Source: Bacteroidales bacterium
GTDB taxonomy: Bacteria > Bacteroidota > Bacteroidia > Bacteroidales > UBA12077
Direction: 5' to 3'
Assembly: GCA_030637515.1 (NCBI GenBank)
Contig: DAOWGM010000142.1
Coordinates: 1 to 44,573 of the forward strand
Length of the DNA stretch: 44,573 nucleotides
Numbering within the stretch: the first letter of the stretch is position 1; the number at the start of each line of letters is the position of its first letter. Shown in pieces: positions 18,791 to 27,048 of this stretch. The notes beneath the pieces were generated by a model. It was not told the DNA's origin, did no database searches, and saw nothing but the letters and a program-made list of their open reading frames with translations. A program made the position numbers and the translations under genes.

Positions 18791-19546
18791 ATGAAAACAA
18801 CATATCTGTTCATGAGTTTATTTTTATTAGGAGTGAGTAATATATGTGGTCAGAATTTAAAAAATAGTACTAATCATATTCATTACGATAGTATTGCTAA
18901 GAACGAAGTATATCAGGAATTATTCAATTTTAATCAGATTTATAGAAATTGTGGAAAAGAAATATTTTATACTAAATCGGAAGGATATGAATGGTTTATA
19001 ATAGAGAACGGGGAAAGGAACTTTGTTTCTATTCCTAATTCTTTAAGATTATCAACTATTGAAAGTGGATTAAATAGTGTTGAATTTAGAAATGCATTAA
19101 CTTCTGATTATTACAATCAGATATTTTTGTTCAAAAAATCATTGAATGATCCCATAAATATTGGTTATGTAATGACTCAACATGAGTTGGGAAAATCTTT
19201 ATTGTCTATTTTATCAGAGAGATATTTCTTAAATTTATTGGAAGACTATTCAAATGGAGATCCCTCGCAATATATGTCAGAGCAAGATTACATAGATTAT
19301 CACAAAGAACGTATACATATTGTTAATGAAAACAAAGCAATATTTAAAAATTTGGATTCAGAGATATCCTTGGGAAGGAACTTTGATGTATGCTATTTTC
19401 TTTTTATTAAAGAAAACAAAAAGTGGTTATTAGATGGGATAGAGATATGTACAAAGGATCAAGAAGAAGCTTACGATATCAAAATAATTGGAGAATATAA
19501 ACCTATTGAATATTATGAAGCTGAGGAATATAATTTCCCAGAGTAA
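18791..19546 (+). CDS. Exported protein of unknown family, candidate periplasmic immunity protein 1
   Basis: The 251-residue protein starts with a signal peptide (MKTTYLFMSLFLLGVSNICGQ), placing it in the periplasm or at a membrane. I do not recognise the rest: an acidic protein with SEGYEWFIIENGERNF near residue 58, a helical middle (GKSLLSILSERYFLNLLEDY) and an acidic C-terminus. It begins 4 nt after the stop of the signal-less peptidase, so the two are almost certainly translated from one mRNA. A wall-directed effector needs a periplasmic protector, and the second peptidase gene is likewise followed by an exported protein; an immunity role is inferred from that repeated arrangement only. 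It has no visible similarity to the second partner. Confidence 0.6.
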   Translation: MKTTYLFMSLFLLGVSNICGQNLKNSTNHIHYDSIAKNEVYQELFNFNQIYRNCGKEIFYTKSEGYEWFIIENGERNFVSIPNSLRLSTIESGLNSVEFRNALTSDYYNQIFLFKKSLNDPINIGYVMTQHELGKSLLSILSERYFLNLLEDYSNGDPSQYMSEQDYIDYHKERIHIVNENKAIFKNLDSEISLGRNFDVCYFLFIKENKKWLLDGIEICTKDQEEAYDIKIIGEYKPIEYYEAEEYNFPE

Positions 19547-19565
19547 ATTTTAAGTAAAATATAGA

Positions 19566-19662
19566 AGCCCCAGCTCGGCGTAGTATCTAACTACGTCGAA
19601 AATATAAAGAAATATGAATGATGTTGGTAAACGCGTAGTCTCTGACTACGCTTAGTGGGGTT
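19566..19662. repeat. Paired REP-like hairpins (inverted) forming a small palindromic element
   Basis: Two hairpins with the same core lie in one short element: CGTAGT/ACTACG (19579-19595) and GCGTAGTC/GACTACGC with a 3-nt loop (19633-19651). Outer words GCCCCA (19567-19572) and TGGGGT (19656-19661) are nearly complementary. This is the layout of a bacterial interspersed mosaic element or of a non-autonomous REP pair mobilised by a Y1 transposase, one of which is encoded 700 bp to the right. It fills the space between two convergent stop codons. Confidence 0.7.
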
Positions 19663-20287
19663 AACAAAATGATGTTTTACGTTTAATTCCAATTTTATTT
19701 TTTGATTCGACTTTCTCAATATACTCAGTTGCAAACGGTACTTTACATGAAGTTCCTCCCACATCTACATTCACTTTTCCTATCAGTTTTGCAATTTCCT
19801 TCGATTTGTCAAGTAAGGGTTTTAAGTATGCACCAACGCTTATTACAAATCCGTTCATGGTATATCTTACCCTGTTTTGAGATGAATGAATATTTTTAGA
19901 AATGAATTCAAGTAGTTCTTTAATTTTTACTAAATCAATTTCTTCATCTTTTTTTATTGCAATCAAAGAAGATAATGTAGCCCAACCAGATGATGCAACG
20001 TTTTCTTTATCCGATTTTATCCAATCTAAAGCAAGTTCCCAACCAAAATTACTTTCAGCAGTTGTCCATGCAACAGGATATTCACTAAGCATATACCAGT
20101 ATGCTTTTTCAGCCCAATTTTGGAGTTCCTTTTTGGTCATTTTTGTAGGTTCAGAAATTAAACTAGCCAAATACATTGCATCAGAGTTGCCAGTATTGAA
20201 AAGTTCTATGGCAAGCTCATGGTTCTTTTTTATTTGCTTTTGAATCTTTTTCAAGTCCTGAACTTTTACTCTTGCTGGCGCGGACAT
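19661..20287 (-). CDS. AlkD-like DNA alkylation repair protein, 5'-truncated by a REP element
   Basis: The 208-residue frame matches the HEAT-like-repeat DNA alkylation repair family (PF08713): QIKKNHELAIELFNTGNSDAMYLA, then PVAWTTAESNFGWELALDWI. Family members normally have about 30-40 more residues at the N-terminus. Here the first residues (MSAPAR) are encoded by the left palindrome of the REP-transposase element, so the native start has been replaced. Full-length relatives are glycosylases that remove bulky or alkylated bases; loss of the N-terminal helices may inactivate this one. A complete AlkD-like gene is present at 31982-32698. The ATG at 20287 lies inside the palindrome and has no evident upstream promoter. 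Confidence 0.75.
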   Translation of the reverse strand: MSAPARVKVQDLKKIQKQIKKNHELAIELFNTGNSDAMYLASLISEPTKMTKKELQNWAEKAYWYMLSEYPVAWTTAESNFGWELALDWIKSDKENVASSGWATLSSLIAIKKDEEIDLVKIKELLEFISKNIHSSQNRVRYTMNGFVISVGAYLKPLLDKSKEIAKLIGKVNVDVGGTSCKVPFATEYIEKVESKNKIGIKRKTSFC

Positions 20288-20973
20288 GTTGTCCGTGCAA
20301 TAATTTACTATTCTGCATCAAATTAAATTAATATTTTAGTTATTCTTTTTATATTTGATATATGTCAGATAAATATAAAATAAGAGATAACGATAAAGCC
20401 TATTTTATAACAATAACAACTGATGGTTGGATAGATGTTTTTACAAGAAAAAATCAGAAATTATTAATTATAGACTCCTTAAAGTATTGCCAAAACAATA
20501 AAGGCCTAATTGTATTTGGATACTGCTTAATGTCAAATCATTTGCATATGATATGTAAAGCAGATGATGGTTATGACTTATCAAATATCTTACGTGATTT
20601 CAAAACATTTACTTCGAAAAGCATAATAATGAAAATAAATGAAGAGCCTGAGAGTCGCAGAGAATGGATGTTGGAATATTTTTCAAATGCATGTAGACAT
20701 CTAAAAAAGGAACAGAAATATAAAGTGTGGCAAGATGGAAATCAAGCAAAAGAAATTTACAGTAATAAGTTTTTGTTCGAAAAGTTGAATTATATGCATC
20801 AGAATCCTGTAAAAGAATTAATTGTAGAAAACCATGAAGATTATATATTTAGTTCAGCAAGAAATTATGCTGGTTTAGAAAATAATTTGGAAATAGTTAT
20901 GGTTGATAATAAATTAATAACATATTAGTAAAGGAATAACATTGTGCACGGACAGCATGTCCGCGCGAGCGGG
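20274..20973. mobile_element. REP-associated tyrosine transposase (RAYT) element with palindromic ends
   Basis: A Y1 transposase gene is flanked by inverted imperfect palindromes: GCGCGGACATGTTGTCCGTGC on the left (20278-20298, written as two arms GGACA/TGTCC) and GCACGGACA-GCA-TGTCCGCGC on the right (20946-20966). The left end reverse-complemented matches the right end apart from a few bases. This is the REP-RAYT-REP arrangement ('REPtron'). Genes on both sides lose their 5' ends exactly at the palindromes, so the element marks a rearrangement or deletion junction rather than a simple insertion. Confidence 0.85.
20362..20928 (+). CDS. REP-associated tyrosine transposase (IS200-like Y1 family)
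   Basis: The 188-residue protein has the HUH pair in CLMSNHLHMI (about residues 56-65) and a later Tyr in LNYMHQNPVK (about 147-156), the arrangement of Y1 single-strand transposases. The N-terminal block AYFITITTDGWIDVFTR fits the REP-associated branch. RAYTs nick REP palindromes as single-stranded DNA and are held responsible for REP spread. Its own flanking palindromes are present, so it may be active. The length is normal and the start at 20362 is well placed. It probably also explains other palindromes in this island. Confidence 0.9.
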   Translation: MSDKYKIRDNDKAYFITITTDGWIDVFTRKNQKLLIIDSLKYCQNNKGLIVFGYCLMSNHLHMICKADDGYDLSNILRDFKTFTSKSIIMKINEEPESRREWMLEYFSNACRHLKKEQKYKVWQDGNQAKEIYSNKFLFEKLNYMHQNPVKELIVENHEDYIFSSARNYAGLENNLEIVMVDNKLITY

Positions 20974-22332
20974 GACTCTCCTACATTTAAAGCTTTATTT
21001 AGAAATTCTGGTTTGGAGCCTATTTATATAGGAAGAAAGACAGTAAATGCAAAGATTGAAATTGGAAAAACAAAAATAGATGGTTCTGTTGGAAAAGACA
21101 AAACGAATAATGAAGAAGACGTCAAACTAGTAGCTGAATTACTTGTTGAAAATGATATTGAAAACGTACCTAATTTATGCTTGGAACAGGGTAAATGGCA
21201 TGATGATTTGGCTAAATGTATAGAGACCTTCATTCCTAATGCAACTTGGATCGGTCATAATGGTAGTAATATTAAAAAACTTACGAAGAAAAGGAAATCG
21301 GGAGGAACTCTTAAGCAAATGGAGTATGATATGAGCACTCAAAAACATACTTCTTCTGAATCAAGATCTGTATACAACGCAAAACTCGATAAGATTCAAA
21401 AGGAGATGGGAATAGAAGAGAATTCTGATTATGATATTGTATTAGAAATTGCAAATAAATCAGCAATTGACTCTACATATTTTGAAGAGATTACAAAAGA
21501 TGTGAGTTTTGAATTAAAAAATGTTGATTTATATAAATCAGAAGAGGAAGTAAATTTAAGCCCACTGCTTGTCGAAAGAATAAAAAAATATCATAAGTTT
21601 ATAGTAGCTACAGGCTTATATACAGGTGATATGAAAGTTCAGGATGGAGCACGAAGTTCCAAAAGAGCGCATCGCTGGAGTGTTGAATACCAGATTGAAC
21701 AAAATAAATATTCAAAAGATGTTAAAAACAATCTTATTAAAATGTTTAACGATGAAACATATCATGAAGGAGATTTTATTAAGGATATAGATGGTAATTT
21801 ATGGGCAAAAAAGGAGCACTTTTATACTTACACAGGAAAAAATCCTGCTTATAAAACAAAAACGGAATATGAAGCTGCTATAAAGAAGGCTGCAGAGGAA
21901 GAGAAAGCAAAAAAAACCTTAGTAATAGATAAAAAGGAAGAGGAAAAGAAAGAAGATCTTAAAACAGAAATCTTATGGAGTGATGTAAGGTCGTATGTTG
22001 AAAAGTATACTGAAACTGAAAAGGCAAAGAATTACAGAGCATTTAGAAATTCTTCCACAAAGTATGCTTCTGAAGGTTATTCATCAAATTCAAATAAAAG
22101 ATTGCCATCATCTAAGTATGTAAGCACAAGTAATCATATTGGAGGTGATGCTATTGATATATCAAGTGGTGGATTTCTATTTAAAACTGATGCTATAAAT
22201 GATTTAATTGCTTTAAGGTTCGGTTTAATTCGAGATGGTGGATCGGGTGAAGGATGGCATTTTGAAATGACAGGAGTAGAAGTGACTAAAGAAAATGAAA
22301 AATATTTAAAGAAAACAGAGTCCAAAAAATAA
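20944..22332 (+). CDS. Second M15-type murein peptidase effector, 5'-truncated paralogue
   Basis: The 462-residue frame is a clear paralogue of the 639-residue peptidase, aligned from its residue ~197 (TFKALFRNSGL against TFKAMFRNSGL) to the end (ENEKYLKKTESKK). It keeps one peptidoglycan-binding-like repeat (SVGKDKTNN, 48-56), the DGARSSKRAHRWS block, His398 and Asp405 (NHIGGDAID) and Glu436/His439 (EGWHFE). The N-terminal ~200 residues, including the first repeat and any loading signal, are missing. The first codons (GTG at 20944, then HGQHVRAS) come from the right palindrome of the RAYT element; AAAGGA lies upstream of the GTG, so translation is possible. The catalytic domain could still be made, but delivery is doubtful. 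Confidence 0.72.
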   Translation: MHGQHVRASGDSPTFKALFRNSGLEPIYIGRKTVNAKIEIGKTKIDGSVGKDKTNNEEDVKLVAELLVENDIENVPNLCLEQGKWHDDLAKCIETFIPNATWIGHNGSNIKKLTKKRKSGGTLKQMEYDMSTQKHTSSESRSVYNAKLDKIQKEMGIEENSDYDIVLEIANKSAIDSTYFEEITKDVSFELKNVDLYKSEEEVNLSPLLVERIKKYHKFIVATGLYTGDMKVQDGARSSKRAHRWSVEYQIEQNKYSKDVKNNLIKMFNDETYHEGDFIKDIDGNLWAKKEHFYTYTGKNPAYKTKTEYEAAIKKAAEEEKAKKTLVIDKKEEEKKEDLKTEILWSDVRSYVEKYTETEKAKNYRAFRNSSTKYASEGYSSNSNKRLPSSKYVSTSNHIGGDAIDISSGGFLFKTDAINDLIALRFGLIRDGGSGEGWHFEMTGVEVTKENEKYLKKTESKK

Positions 22333-22362
22333 TAAACTTTAATAACTCTTAATGGGGAAATT

Positions 22363-23052
22363 ATGAGAAAATTACAATTTTTTATTATTTCAATTCTCTT
22401 ATATTCTTGCACTTCAGCAAGTATTGATACCTTGTTTATAGAAATAAATGAGTTCCCGTATAAGGTAGATTCTGAGTTGCTTGAAGATATTCTTCATAGT
22501 AAATATAAAGTCTTAGATGCAAGTTTTCTGAAAGAACTATACGAAAATGTAAATCATTTAGGTAAAAATTCTAACAACGAAGTAATACGTGCCATAATTG
22601 AAATTGATTCGTTAAAAAAGAATAATGTATCAGAAGAACAAATTGAAGAACAGTATTGGGAATTTCAGGAAATAAAGATTTTAGCATTGAATAAATTAAC
22701 ATTAAAAACTGGTGTAGAAGTATATATATGGTCGGTTTCATATTCGGACGGTAATCAAGGTCCGGATATAATTTTTGCAACAGTATTTAGAAACAAAAAA
22801 CCATATTCATGTTTTCAATTAGCAATTAATTCGTATTCTTCCGATTCTCCTATGTGGAGTGAATGGTATACAGAAAGTGAAATTTCTCAAAGTGGAAAAG
22901 TTCTTATTCATGGATTCCATAGGTTGGGAGAGTACGATGAGGAAAATGATGAAGAAGATATCGAATCGTGGGAAACAATCGAAGAACTTTTTATTGGTAA
23001 TGGCGATATAAATATAATTCGGAATGAGCGGATTGACAAATTAAAAATATAG
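22363..23052 (+). CDS. Lipoprotein of unknown family, candidate immunity protein 2
   Basis: The 229-residue protein begins MRKLQFFIISILLYSCTSAS; LLYSC fits a lipobox, so it is probably a lipoprotein with mature Cys16. Beyond that I recognise no domain: a helical, acidic N-terminal half, then a strand-rich region (KTGVEVYIWSVSYSDG, PYSCFQLAINSYSSD) and an acidic tail rich in Glu/Asp near residues 190-208. It follows the second peptidase by 30 nt on the same strand, mirroring the first peptidase/exported-protein pair, though the two partners are not visibly related. A role in protecting the cell's own wall is inferred from this arrangement. A palindromic terminator overlaps its stop codon. Confidence 0.6.
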   Translation: MRKLQFFIISILLYSCTSASIDTLFIEINEFPYKVDSELLEDILHSKYKVLDASFLKELYENVNHLGKNSNNEVIRAIIEIDSLKKNNVSEEQIEEQYWEFQEIKILALNKLTLKTGVEVYIWSVSYSDGNQGPDIIFATVFRNKKPYSCFQLAINSYSSDSPMWSEWYTESEISQSGKVLIHGFHRLGEYDEENDEEDIESWETIEELFIGNGDINIIRNERIDKLKI

Positions 23053-23068
23053 CCCGAATATTCGGGCT
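23051..23068. terminator. Perfect 18-nt palindrome, probable bidirectional terminator
   Basis: AGCCCGAATATTCGGGCT is a perfect palindrome that overlaps the stop codon of the lipoprotein gene (its first two bases are the last two of TAG) and is followed by ATATTTATT. It lies between convergent reading frames and could end both transcripts. Confidence 0.65.
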
Positions 23069-23077
23069 ATATTTATT

Positions 23078-23431
23078 CTACCAATTCCGAGCCTTCAATT
23101 CTTCCTTAATTTGTTGGAATGCATATTTGTCTGTCCCATCGTTGTTACAAACTCCGAGAGTAGATAAATATTCTACTAAAGCGGGATCAGTGCCATAATA
23201 ATCTTTCCATTCTTCAATTAAAGCTAGTGATTGATCGTGAAGCCAGTCTACAAGAACAAATTTAATATTGTCTTTATATGTATCCCAAGCTGTAAATAAA
23301 TGATGGTAAAACTCTGCTTGTTTAGCTTCAGAACTATTGCAGTATTCTAAACCCGACTGATACCCAACTTCAGTCATCCAAATTTCTTTATCCTGAAAAT
23401 AGCTTACAAGCTGTCCAAGGTGTGTGGAAAT
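23078..23431 (-). pseudogene. C-terminal fragment of a glycoside hydrolase-like protein
   Basis: The minus-strand frame is open from a TGA at 23432 to 23078. It reads HLGQLVSYFQDKEIWMTEVGY, then AEFYHHLFTAWDTYKDNI, VDWLHDQSL and EYLSTLGV...DKYAFQQIKEELKARNW. TEVGY followed by Cys, then DW, resembles the last beta/alpha units of TIM-barrel glycosidases, with Glu as the likely nucleophile. The N-terminal three-quarters are missing and the upstream junction changes abruptly to GC-richer DNA (GCGCTTGCATGGA), possibly an IS end. An ATG at 23377 gives only 99 residues. The fragment is almost certainly non-functional; exact glycosidase family unknown. Confidence 0.65.
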
Positions 23432-23456
23432 TCATGTAACCGCGCTTGCATGGAGC

Positions 23457-23487
23457 TAACCGAATTAATTGAAATTAATTTTGGTTA
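23457..23487. terminator. Hairpin at the 3' end of the hutD-like gene
   Basis: TAACC-AATTAATT and AATTAATT-GGTTA form an imperfect stem with a GAA loop, overlapping the end of the frameshifted hutD-like gene. It may stop transcription from that gene, although the stem is mostly A/T. Confidence 0.4.
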
Positions 23488-24036
23488 ATATGATTTCAGA
23501 GAAATTAACTGATAAAATTTCTAATTCATTCTTTTTTATACTATGGAAAGACAGGAAATCACCTTGAGATATTTTAATCTCTTTTTGATCTACAATTAAG
23601 TTAATTTCTCCTGAATAAACATATAATCCATAAAAATCAGAATCTGAATCAATGTGAATTTGTTTTTTATAATTAGAGATTCAATTTCACCTTTTGTGTT
23701 CCCCTTTGTCATTAAATTGAAGTCAACAGCTTTCCCAAAACTTTTAGTATTCCAGTTCCCTTCAAAGCTATCTTGCTCAAATTTTTTTAGAGTTTGTGTA
23801 TATCGATCTTTATGTTCAATTCTGATTTCACCATCTAAGATCATTAATTTTCGATATATTCCGGGTAATTTAGTAAAGGTTGATTCTTCAACTTCAACTG
23901 TTGCAGTACTTATTCGAAATTGGAAGTTTAGCTTCTTGTAATCAGCATCTTTTGGGTAAATAGCAAGTTGTGTGGTTGTTCCTCCTGACCACTTGTTTGT
24001 ATTTAAATCAGAAGCTTTTATGTGTTCAGTTATCAT
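23465..24036 (-). pseudogene. HutD/Ves-family cupin gene with a single frameshift
   Basis: The first frame from the ATG at 24036 reads KASDLNTNKWSGGTTTQLAIYP, then FRISTATVEVEESTFTKLPG and KLMILDGEIRIEH, the HutD/Ves cupin signature. Near 23665-23675, at a run of six T on the plus strand (six A in the gene), the frame shifts; the next frame continues IHIDSDSDFYGLYVYSG, ISQGDFLSFHSI and ends at 23465. Joined, it gives about 190 residues, the family length, so one base is missing from the run. HutD is linked to histidine degradation or its regulation in other bacteria; no hut genes are here. A sequencing error, phase variation or true decay are all possible. Confidence 0.8.
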
Positions 24037-24102
24037 AATATGTAAAATAAAAAATCAGGCAAACTTACTAAGAATGCCTGATTAATTATAAGTCGTTTTA
24101 TA

Positions 24103-26367
24103 CTATTTTTCAGAAATCTTTTTAGCAATTATTTTTAAAGCTTTATCAAGAATTTCGTCATTTCCTTGTTTTACTCCTTTAACAGTTTTTTCAACTTCAT
24201 AATCTGGTGTAATTCCTATTCCCTGAAATTGATCTCCATTCGCAAACAGAATTCGCTGTCCGGTAAATGAAGTTTCGCCACCTCTGGGTAAACTAATTTT
24301 CGTCATTTCACCATCAGTACCTTGTGTTTGTTCTCCTACAAAGAAAATATTTTCTAGTTCCTTTAATTCTATTGCAATATCTTCAGGGCGACTTACCATA
24401 GATTTATCAATTAAAACGGCAACAGGATTTTTGTAAATGAAAGAAGAGTCTGTTTGATATTTATTTTGGCTTTCTTCAAAAACAATAGCGTTATTCTTAT
24501 TAGCAAAAACAATTGGTGTTTCATCAATTCTGCCTTTAAAAGTTTTGTTTGCAAGCATTTCTATAAAGTGCAAATAATTATATGTTGGGTAGCCATTTCT
24601 TAGGTCAATAATTAATCCTTGAGTATTTTTCATTTTTCGAAGCTCTTTTTCAAGTTCATATGAGTTTGTTAATGCCGATAAATTTAAATACCCAATATTG
24701 TTTTCTTTAATTTCAAATGCAGGTCTTTTATCTATTTGCATGAAAAACTCGAATATTTGAACTGTTCTAGGAATTTCAAGTTCTTGCTCCTTATTATTTC
24801 TTTTAATTGATATTTTCATTGGTACGTTTAGAGCATCAACAAAATTTCCAGGATTTATTACATTATTGTAAAACGATTGATTATTACTTGCTGAGATTTT
24901 TTGCTTGTTATCTTTGATAATTTGTTGAATTGATTTACCATCAATACTTAAAATCTCATCACTGGCTTGAATATTAAATTTCCCTATAAATTCTGGTATA
25001 ATTGCAGTTATAATAACTTTGTTTTCAATCCATTCGAATTGAATTGGTGCAACAAATAATTTTGAATAATCAAAAATTGATGGGTGAAAGGTTGATACAT
25101 GCGAATCATTTAATTTACTCATCATATTCTGAATTAGCTCGTAATACTCCTTATCGTTGTTACAATTTTGAGCTACTGATAAATATGGTTGAAGTATGTC
25201 ATCCCAGTTTACAGATGCAAGATTGTGATGAGCATAAAAATATTTTACAATAGTCCATGTTTTAATTATTCCTAAAATTCGTTCTTCGTTCGATAATGTT
25301 TCTTCGGATGTAGAATATGGTTTTTGAACTATATCAAAATTGAAATTGGTTTTTCCAATTTTTTGTCTTTGTGAGATATCTTCAATAATTTGTTCAATAT
25401 TATTACTTTCAATATTATCAGTAGAATAATCAAAGTTTAAATCAACAGAATTATTGTTGATTGTAAATGATGGATTAAAAACGAATTCAAAATCATTGAA
25501 ATCATATTTAATCTTATCTAAATACCAGGGAGTAAAAACATTTCCTGTGTTTTCAAAAATAATATATGTGTCAGACCTGTATAGTTTTAAGGATTTTAAT
25601 AAAGGATAATAATATGAAATGAAACTCTTATTAACGACAAAATAAATAGGACGATGAATGGTTTCTATCAAATTCAAATCAATTTCTGGATACTGATATT
25701 GAATCATAGGAGCATCCATTTTTAAAGGATTTATAGTGCTATTACTTTCTATTTTCCACCTTTGTTCGTAATACCACCAATCGTTGAATTCATCCCAGCC
25801 AAAATGCTCGCGAGAAACAGATGATCCCATACTTATTGGTGAATCAATTAGTAATGATGCGATACGCTCAAAGTACGATTTCTCATGAGGATTTAAAGCA
25901 AGTTCAGAATTGATTCTTAAATCAAGAACTAAAGCTTTCTGAGATTTTTTTTCTGAAATTATACTATCAAATTCAATCCAAAGAGATTGAGACATTAGCA
26001 TCTCTTCAGAAATCGTATAATAATCGTAATTAACGTTTGATTGATATTTATATTCTCTTGAATTTAGGGATGTTTCAGGAGTAGTTTTTTGAACATAAGT
26101 TAATGGATCATTAAGTGATGAAATTAATTTTGTATTAATTAACTGAATAAATTCTTCATGAGAAAGGTCTTGATTTATTAATGGAAGAAACTTAACCAAT
26201 TCTTCTTCCCAGTTTACATGTTGATTTGATCGGATTACTGAAGGATGAAACAGATAACATTCTCCCCATATTTCAGCAATAGTTTTAAGTTGTTTTGAAT
26301 TATATGTCTGCGAATAAAGTGTTTCTGAGATTAAAAAAGAGATAAGTATAAAAAGTAGTTTTTTCAT
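24103..26367 (-). CDS. Secreted S41-family peptidase with PDZ domain
   Basis: The 754-residue protein has a signal peptide (MKKLLFILISFLISETLYSQ). An N-terminal domain (about 20-330) is followed by tricorn-like/TSP helices (ILGIIKTWTIVKYFYAHH, about 370-385), a PDZ-like region (FNIQASDEILSIDGKSIQQI) and an S41 core: GLIIDLRNGYP, VAVLIDKSMVSRPEDIA and FFVGEQTQGTDGE. Ser659 aligns with the catalytic serine position of the family, with SRPED instead of the common SAxE. The ending QFQGIGITPDYEVEKT is also typical. It likely degrades or processes periplasmic or outer-membrane proteins. It is monocistronic on the minus strand, next to a MotA/TolQ-like gene. The long N-terminal part itself resembles a second, degenerate S41-like region (ALVLDLRINSEL). 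Confidence 0.85.
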   Translation of the reverse strand: MKKLLFILISFLISETLYSQTYNSKQLKTIAEIWGECYLFHPSVIRSNQHVNWEEELVKFLPLINQDLSHEEFIQLINTKLISSLNDPLTYVQKTTPETSLNSREYKYQSNVNYDYYTISEEMLMSQSLWIEFDSIISEKKSQKALVLDLRINSELALNPHEKSYFERIASLLIDSPISMGSSVSREHFGWDEFNDWWYYEQRWKIESNSTINPLKMDAPMIQYQYPEIDLNLIETIHRPIYFVVNKSFISYYYPLLKSLKLYRSDTYIIFENTGNVFTPWYLDKIKYDFNDFEFVFNPSFTINNNSVDLNFDYSTDNIESNNIEQIIEDISQRQKIGKTNFNFDIVQKPYSTSEETLSNEERILGIIKTWTIVKYFYAHHNLASVNWDDILQPYLSVAQNCNNDKEYYELIQNMMSKLNDSHVSTFHPSIFDYSKLFVAPIQFEWIENKVIITAIIPEFIGKFNIQASDEILSIDGKSIQQIIKDNKQKISASNNQSFYNNVINPGNFVDALNVPMKISIKRNNKEQELEIPRTVQIFEFFMQIDKRPAFEIKENNIGYLNLSALTNSYELEKELRKMKNTQGLIIDLRNGYPTYNYLHFIEMLANKTFKGRIDETPIVFANKNNAIVFEESQNKYQTDSSFIYKNPVAVLIDKSMVSRPEDIAIELKELENIFFVGEQTQGTDGEMTKISLPRGGETSFTGQRILFANGDQFQGIGITPDYEVEKTVKGVKQGNDEILDKALKIIAKKISEK

Positions 26368-26463
26368 TCTTTGATTTTTAAATGATGAATAAATAAATAA
26401 AGCTTTAATTAGAATGTATGATTCATATTAAAGCTTATTGCTAATATTAATAAATAGCTGTTA

Positions 26464-26850
26464 CTATTTTCGAAGTAAGTTTCTAAAAACGAACCAAATA
26501 ATACCTGATATTAGGAAAAAGAAACAACCATGTAATGGTGCAATAAATGAAACTTTCAAGCCACCCATAATAAGTGAAGGAGAAATGTCTGAGGCTACCT
26601 CAATAGCAGATAGTGCCTGGTAGAATCCTAATGTCTGATAGAATATTGATCCAAGAAACATAAAACTTCCCATAAAGAGAATGATAGAGTTTTGGTTCTT
26701 TAGTTTTTCTACATTTCTACTTTCCAAACGATAGCTTAAAGCAAGTTTTATTGTTAAAAAAATTAAGACTATCCACATAATCATCATTGGAATCATAAAC
26801 ATGAATCCTCCGTTAACAAATTGCTCCTTTAATAAACTAAATACTGACAT
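26464..26850 (-). CDS. Small MotA/TolQ/ExbB proton-channel family protein
   Basis: The 128-residue protein has three hydrophobic segments (about 15-38, 53-72 and 100-124) and the family block QALSAIEVASDISPSLIMGGL followed by a proline-containing third helix (KVSFIAPLHG). It is shorter than canonical ExbB/TolQ and belongs to a small Bacteroidota group. Canonical members form the stator pore that passes protons to energise a partner; no ExbD/TolR-type partner gene is adjacent. It diverges from the LytS-type kinase gene across about 210 nt, so it may be a regulatory target of that pair; this is inference only. Confidence 0.75.
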   Translation of the reverse strand: MSVFSLLKEQFVNGGFMFMIPMMIMWIVLIFLTIKLALSYRLESRNVEKLKNQNSIILFMGSFMFLGSIFYQTLGFYQALSAIEVASDISPSLIMGGLKVSFIAPLHGCFFFLISGIIWFVFRNLLRK

Positions 26851-27048
26851 AATTTTTATTTGTTTTGGTTAATACTAATCCAATATTATGCTTGAATCAG
26901 TAAACAAAAAAAATATTTATGCCAAGGTATATTTTTCTTTTCCAGATAACAAATAAACCAGTGCGAACGAATATAATTCATTCAGGGTGATAAAAACGCT
27001 GTTTATATAAATCCTGATTTAATCAAAAGATTAAAAATATTATTATAT

